From: Chara braunii
Lineage: Eukaryota > Streptophyta > Charophyceae > Charales > Characeae
DNA length: 26,873 bases
NCBI GenBank assembly: GCA_003427395.1
Contig: BFEA01000445.1
Coordinates: 158,703 to 185,575 of the forward strand
Direction of reading: 5' to 3'
Shown: positions 25,610 to 26,873 of the stretch, piece by piece
Layout: the number at the start of each line of letters is the position of its first letter
How positions within the stretch are numbered: position 1 is the stretch's first letter
The notes under the pieces: generated by a model
What the model was told of the DNA's origin: nothing
Database searches by the model: none
The model's input: only the letters and a program-made list of their open reading frames with translations
Translations under genes and position numbers: made by a program

Positions 25610-26873
25610 CGGTGCTGGATCGTCCAGAGTGCCGATGAGGTGGCGATTGACCTGAAAAACAATGTGTCCTCTCTACGTGGCCTCTATCCTCGCACGGTTG
25701 ATTTCACCACAATGTACACCAACCTTCCTCATGACCGCATTTTGAATAATGTGGCAAAGGCTGTTGATGAAGCTCATGCTTATGCTCTTCATCATACCCG
25801 CATGCATTCGCGCTGCAGAGCCTTGAACATGTTCATTNGCGGGCCTTGCTCTGGCCAATGGACAACCGATTCAGGACCAGACAACCTTTCCGTTTCTCAG
25901 ATTCTCCAACATCTTCGATTTGTTGTAGAAAACACTTTTCTGTACACTAGAGATGGCACTCTTCGAAAGCAAATCATTGGTATTCCAAGGGGAACAAATG
26001 CTGGCCTAACGCTCTATTGGGATGAAGCACGCTTTATTGATGACATTCGTCAACATGATCCCCAAGCTGCTCAGCGATACGCCTTCACTTACCGCCTCAT
26101 TGATGATGTTCTTTCATGGGGGCAATTACCTCCTCCTTCAGAGCACTATGGGNTTGAGTGGAAGGAAACTACGGCTACAAATNGCTCGTGTACCTTTTTA
26201 GGTATGCATCNACGAGTACGTTCTGATGGTTCGCTTCGCATGACCGTGTTTGATAAAGCGGCTGCTTGGGATTTCTCTGTTATTCGCTATCCAAGTGCTA
26301 CCTCCAACATCCCTTCCCATCAACCGGCAGGTGTGTTCACTGGGCAATTGACCAGATTTGAACGCATCTNCAATAATTGGCAGGACTTCCGAACTGCAGC
26401 GACAACACTCAATCGTCGCATGCTTTCTCGTGGCCATTCCCCACCAACCCTCGCTAAAGGATGGACCTGCTACACACGCTCCCGCCAACATCGCTATCCT
26501 ACACATGTCACCCGTCTCTCTCAGTGGTTCCGACGCATGCTGCGATGGTCCTTGCATCACCCACTTTCTTNTTTATCCCCACATCGCGCTCGTCCTGTCA
26601 CTGCTTGTTCATCTGCTGCTAATGCAGTTCCCACTGTTGCGGTTCCCACCGCCGCCGCTTCCACCGCTGTGGTCTCCACTGTTGCAATTTCTACTGCTGC
26701 TGTTTCAACTCCGGGTTTCACTCCAGCAGTTTCTGCTACGGAAGTTGCCTCCGCTGCTCGTCCTGTCACTGCTTGTTCATCTGCTGCTAATGCAGTTTCC
26801 ACTGTTGCGGTTCCCACCGCCGCCGCTTCCACCGCTGTGGTCTCCACTGCTGCAGTTTCTACTGCTGCTGTTT
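25610..26873 (+). CDS. Penelope-like reverse transcriptase, partial, runs off the window
   Basis: One frame is open without stops for 421 codons. RT motifs in order: motif A VDFTTMYTNLP (residues 30-40, catalytic D31), motif B GIPRGTNAG (about 124-132), motif C RLIDDV (about 162-167, the catalytic DD), then FLGM (about 196), VFDKAA, and RYPSATSNIPS followed by GVFTGQL. The pattern DFxxxYTNLP, with RYPxxxSNIP and GVFTGQLxRF, is typical of RTs I associate with Penelope-like elements of algae and protists. The N-terminal part is absent; the frame begins next to an AT dinucleotide run. Six codons contain N (25838, 26153, 26183, 26211, 26370, 26571), none forcing a stop. From about residue 322 an Ala/Thr/Val/Ser-rich tail has a 168-bp (56-codon) direct repeat. 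Uninterrupted coding suggests recent activity. Confidence 0.75.
26591..26873 (+). repeat. 168-bp in-frame direct repeat in the RT C-terminal tail
   Basis: CGTCCTGTCACTGCTTGTTC starts at 26591 and again at 26759. The copies differ at only a few bases and encode RPVTACSSAANAV, then a PTAAASTAVVST-type stretch. Shorter imperfect repeats of TCCACTGTTGC occur inside. Confidence 0.92.

Overview
The window looks like repeat-rich nuclear DNA from a green-lineage eukaryote with a large genome. A streptophyte alga such as Chara is my best guess, not a proof. Support comes from long microsatellites, LINE and Penelope-type reverse transcriptase remnants, a gag-like CCHC protein of a style I associate from memory with Chara annotations, a plant-type STY (ACT-domain Raf-like) kinase exon ending at a GTAAGT donor, plant-like U6 snRNA relics, and a nuclear piece of plant-type mitochondrial DNA carrying rps19 and tRNA genes. 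There is no bacterial operon structure, and most open frames are repeat translations or shadows.

Layout. 1-520 is a tandem array of near-perfect palindromes, with a half copy at about 1.04-1.14 kb. 1.14-3.14 kb (minus strand) is a decayed two-ORF retroelement: a CCHC gag-like ORF1 followed, with a 4-bp ATGA overlap, by an ORF2 containing a GIY-YIG nuclease domain. 3.1-6.7 kb holds no recognised gene apart from a charged ORF fragment. 6.7-8.7 kb is three abutting minisatellite arrays (about 210, 112 and 96 bp) followed by a long GA tract. 8.7-11.1 kb is largely anonymous. 11.1-11.85 kb contains three foldback elements. 11.93-14.61 kb is a 5'-truncated LINE flanked by a 15-bp target-site duplication. 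14.7-16.14 kb holds tRNA-like short repeats and more foldbacks.

The best host-gene candidate starts at 16829: exon 1 of a putative STY46-like kinase. Its GC-rich upstream region lies at 16.14-16.83 kb, and a strong splice donor follows at 17182. I do not see exon 2, so if the gene is intact the rest of the window is intron. That stretch carries microsatellites, a short inverted-repeat element family (at least four copies), a long hairpin at 20.0 kb, a mitochondrial insertion at 22.69-23.2 kb, a composite locus in which U6-like and tRNA-like segments share one leader (24.3-24.92 kb), and an open Penelope-like RT frame running off the right edge.

Most noteworthy: (1) a tandem U6-headed composite repeat that could be a U6-derived SINE; (2) a palindromic satellite whose 8-nt loop is inverted in one copy; (3) an inverted-repeat family based on GTCTTCACCCGAATAGAACG; (4) a dispersed foldback family with the core CTCGCxxCACCACTC; (5) the GIY-YIG and RT retroelement pieces; (6) the mitochondrial insertion. 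All identifications come from reading sequence by eye; no search was run.
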